From positions 1 through 6,795 of the forward strand of contig JACDBO010000331.1 of NCBI GenBank assembly GCA_013694885.1: DNA of 6,795 bases, in the 5' to 3' direction. Below, piece by piece: positions 6,686-6,795 of this stretch; the stretch's first letter is position 1, and each line of letters begins with the position of its first letter. The translations under genes and the position numbers were made by a program. The notes below the pieces were generated by a model, which saw nothing but the letters and a program-made list of their open reading frames with translations, was not told where the DNA came from and ran no database searches. The DNA is from Chloroflexia bacterium. GTDB taxonomy: Bacteria; Chloroflexota; Chloroflexia; Thermomicrobiales; UBA6265.

Positions 6686-6795
6686 GAGCTTGCGCCAATA
6701 GGCGAGATTGCTGGGGAGAACGCGAGCACGGATGGCGTCATCATACGGGAAGGTCTTGAAGCTTTCCGTGTGAGGAGCGCCCCCGTGCCCGCCAT
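6686..6795. other. Window tail, no supported gene
   Basis: Nothing certain lies here. A minus-strand frame starting near 6793 reads protein-like (FKTFPYDDAIRARVLPSNL), but it runs on antisense through the DUF2283 gene without a stop, so it is not a clean gene. The last three bases are CAT, an ATG on the minus strand in a different frame. A four-base GC hairpin (CGCC-AATA-GGCG, 6693-6704) follows the DUF2283 stop and has no T-run. The stretch could hold the frameshifted end of a gene lying beyond the window. Confidence 0.25.

Noticed and set aside
5889..6772. A near-repeat AAGCTT(C/T)CCGTG at about 5889 and about 6760
   Set aside because: The match is about 12 bases with a mismatch and diverges on both sides, so it is too short to claim as element ends.

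Overview
The window is GC-rich DNA with strong G/C preference at third codon positions. It carries a J-domain/coiled-coil protein, a LacI regulator paired with a GH2 glycosidase, and a cluster of small toxin-antitoxin-like and Uma2 genes. This looks like a bacterial chromosome, perhaps a Chloroflexota/Thermomicrobia-type thermophile or a similar high-GC lineage. That guess rests on gene style alone, because no rRNA, tRNA or marker gene is present.

Left part (1-1461). Heptanucleotide tandem repeats at 23-57 form a canonical G-quadruplex motif on the minus strand, just upstream of a -10-like box. A long coiled-coil protein with an internal HPD-type J-domain core follows (84-1049). About 410 bases without a convincing gene come next. 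They hold an 8-bp hairpin, a short palindrome and a promoter-like pair whose spacer contains an inverted repeat.

Middle (1462-4464). A LacI-family repressor is followed 75 bp later by a cytoplasmic GH2 glycoside hydrolase with both catalytic glutamates. They read as a small sugar-use operon in which the repressor probably senses a carbohydrate related to the hydrolase's substrate. A GC-rich stem-loop lies between the convergent ends of this unit and the next.

Right part (4465-6795). This is an accessory-looking strip, visibly less GC-rich than the sugar operon. On the minus strand is a HigBA-type toxin-antitoxin pair, toxin first with a one-base TGATG overlap. Upstream of it is a Uma2-family nuclease gene broken by an in-frame TAG at codon 40, which also lacks the family's first catalytic Asp. 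Divergent from it, on the plus strand, are two overlapping genes. One encodes a small BECR/PBECR2-like putative nuclease and the other a DUF2283 protein. Together they look like a second, less characterised toxin-antitoxin-like module. The final 110 bases hold no gene I can support.

The observations most worth following are the overlapping nuclease-like/DUF2283 pair, the doubly damaged Uma2 gene, and the recurring -10-like box 6-7 bases before the start codon of several first genes, which suggests leaderless transcripts.
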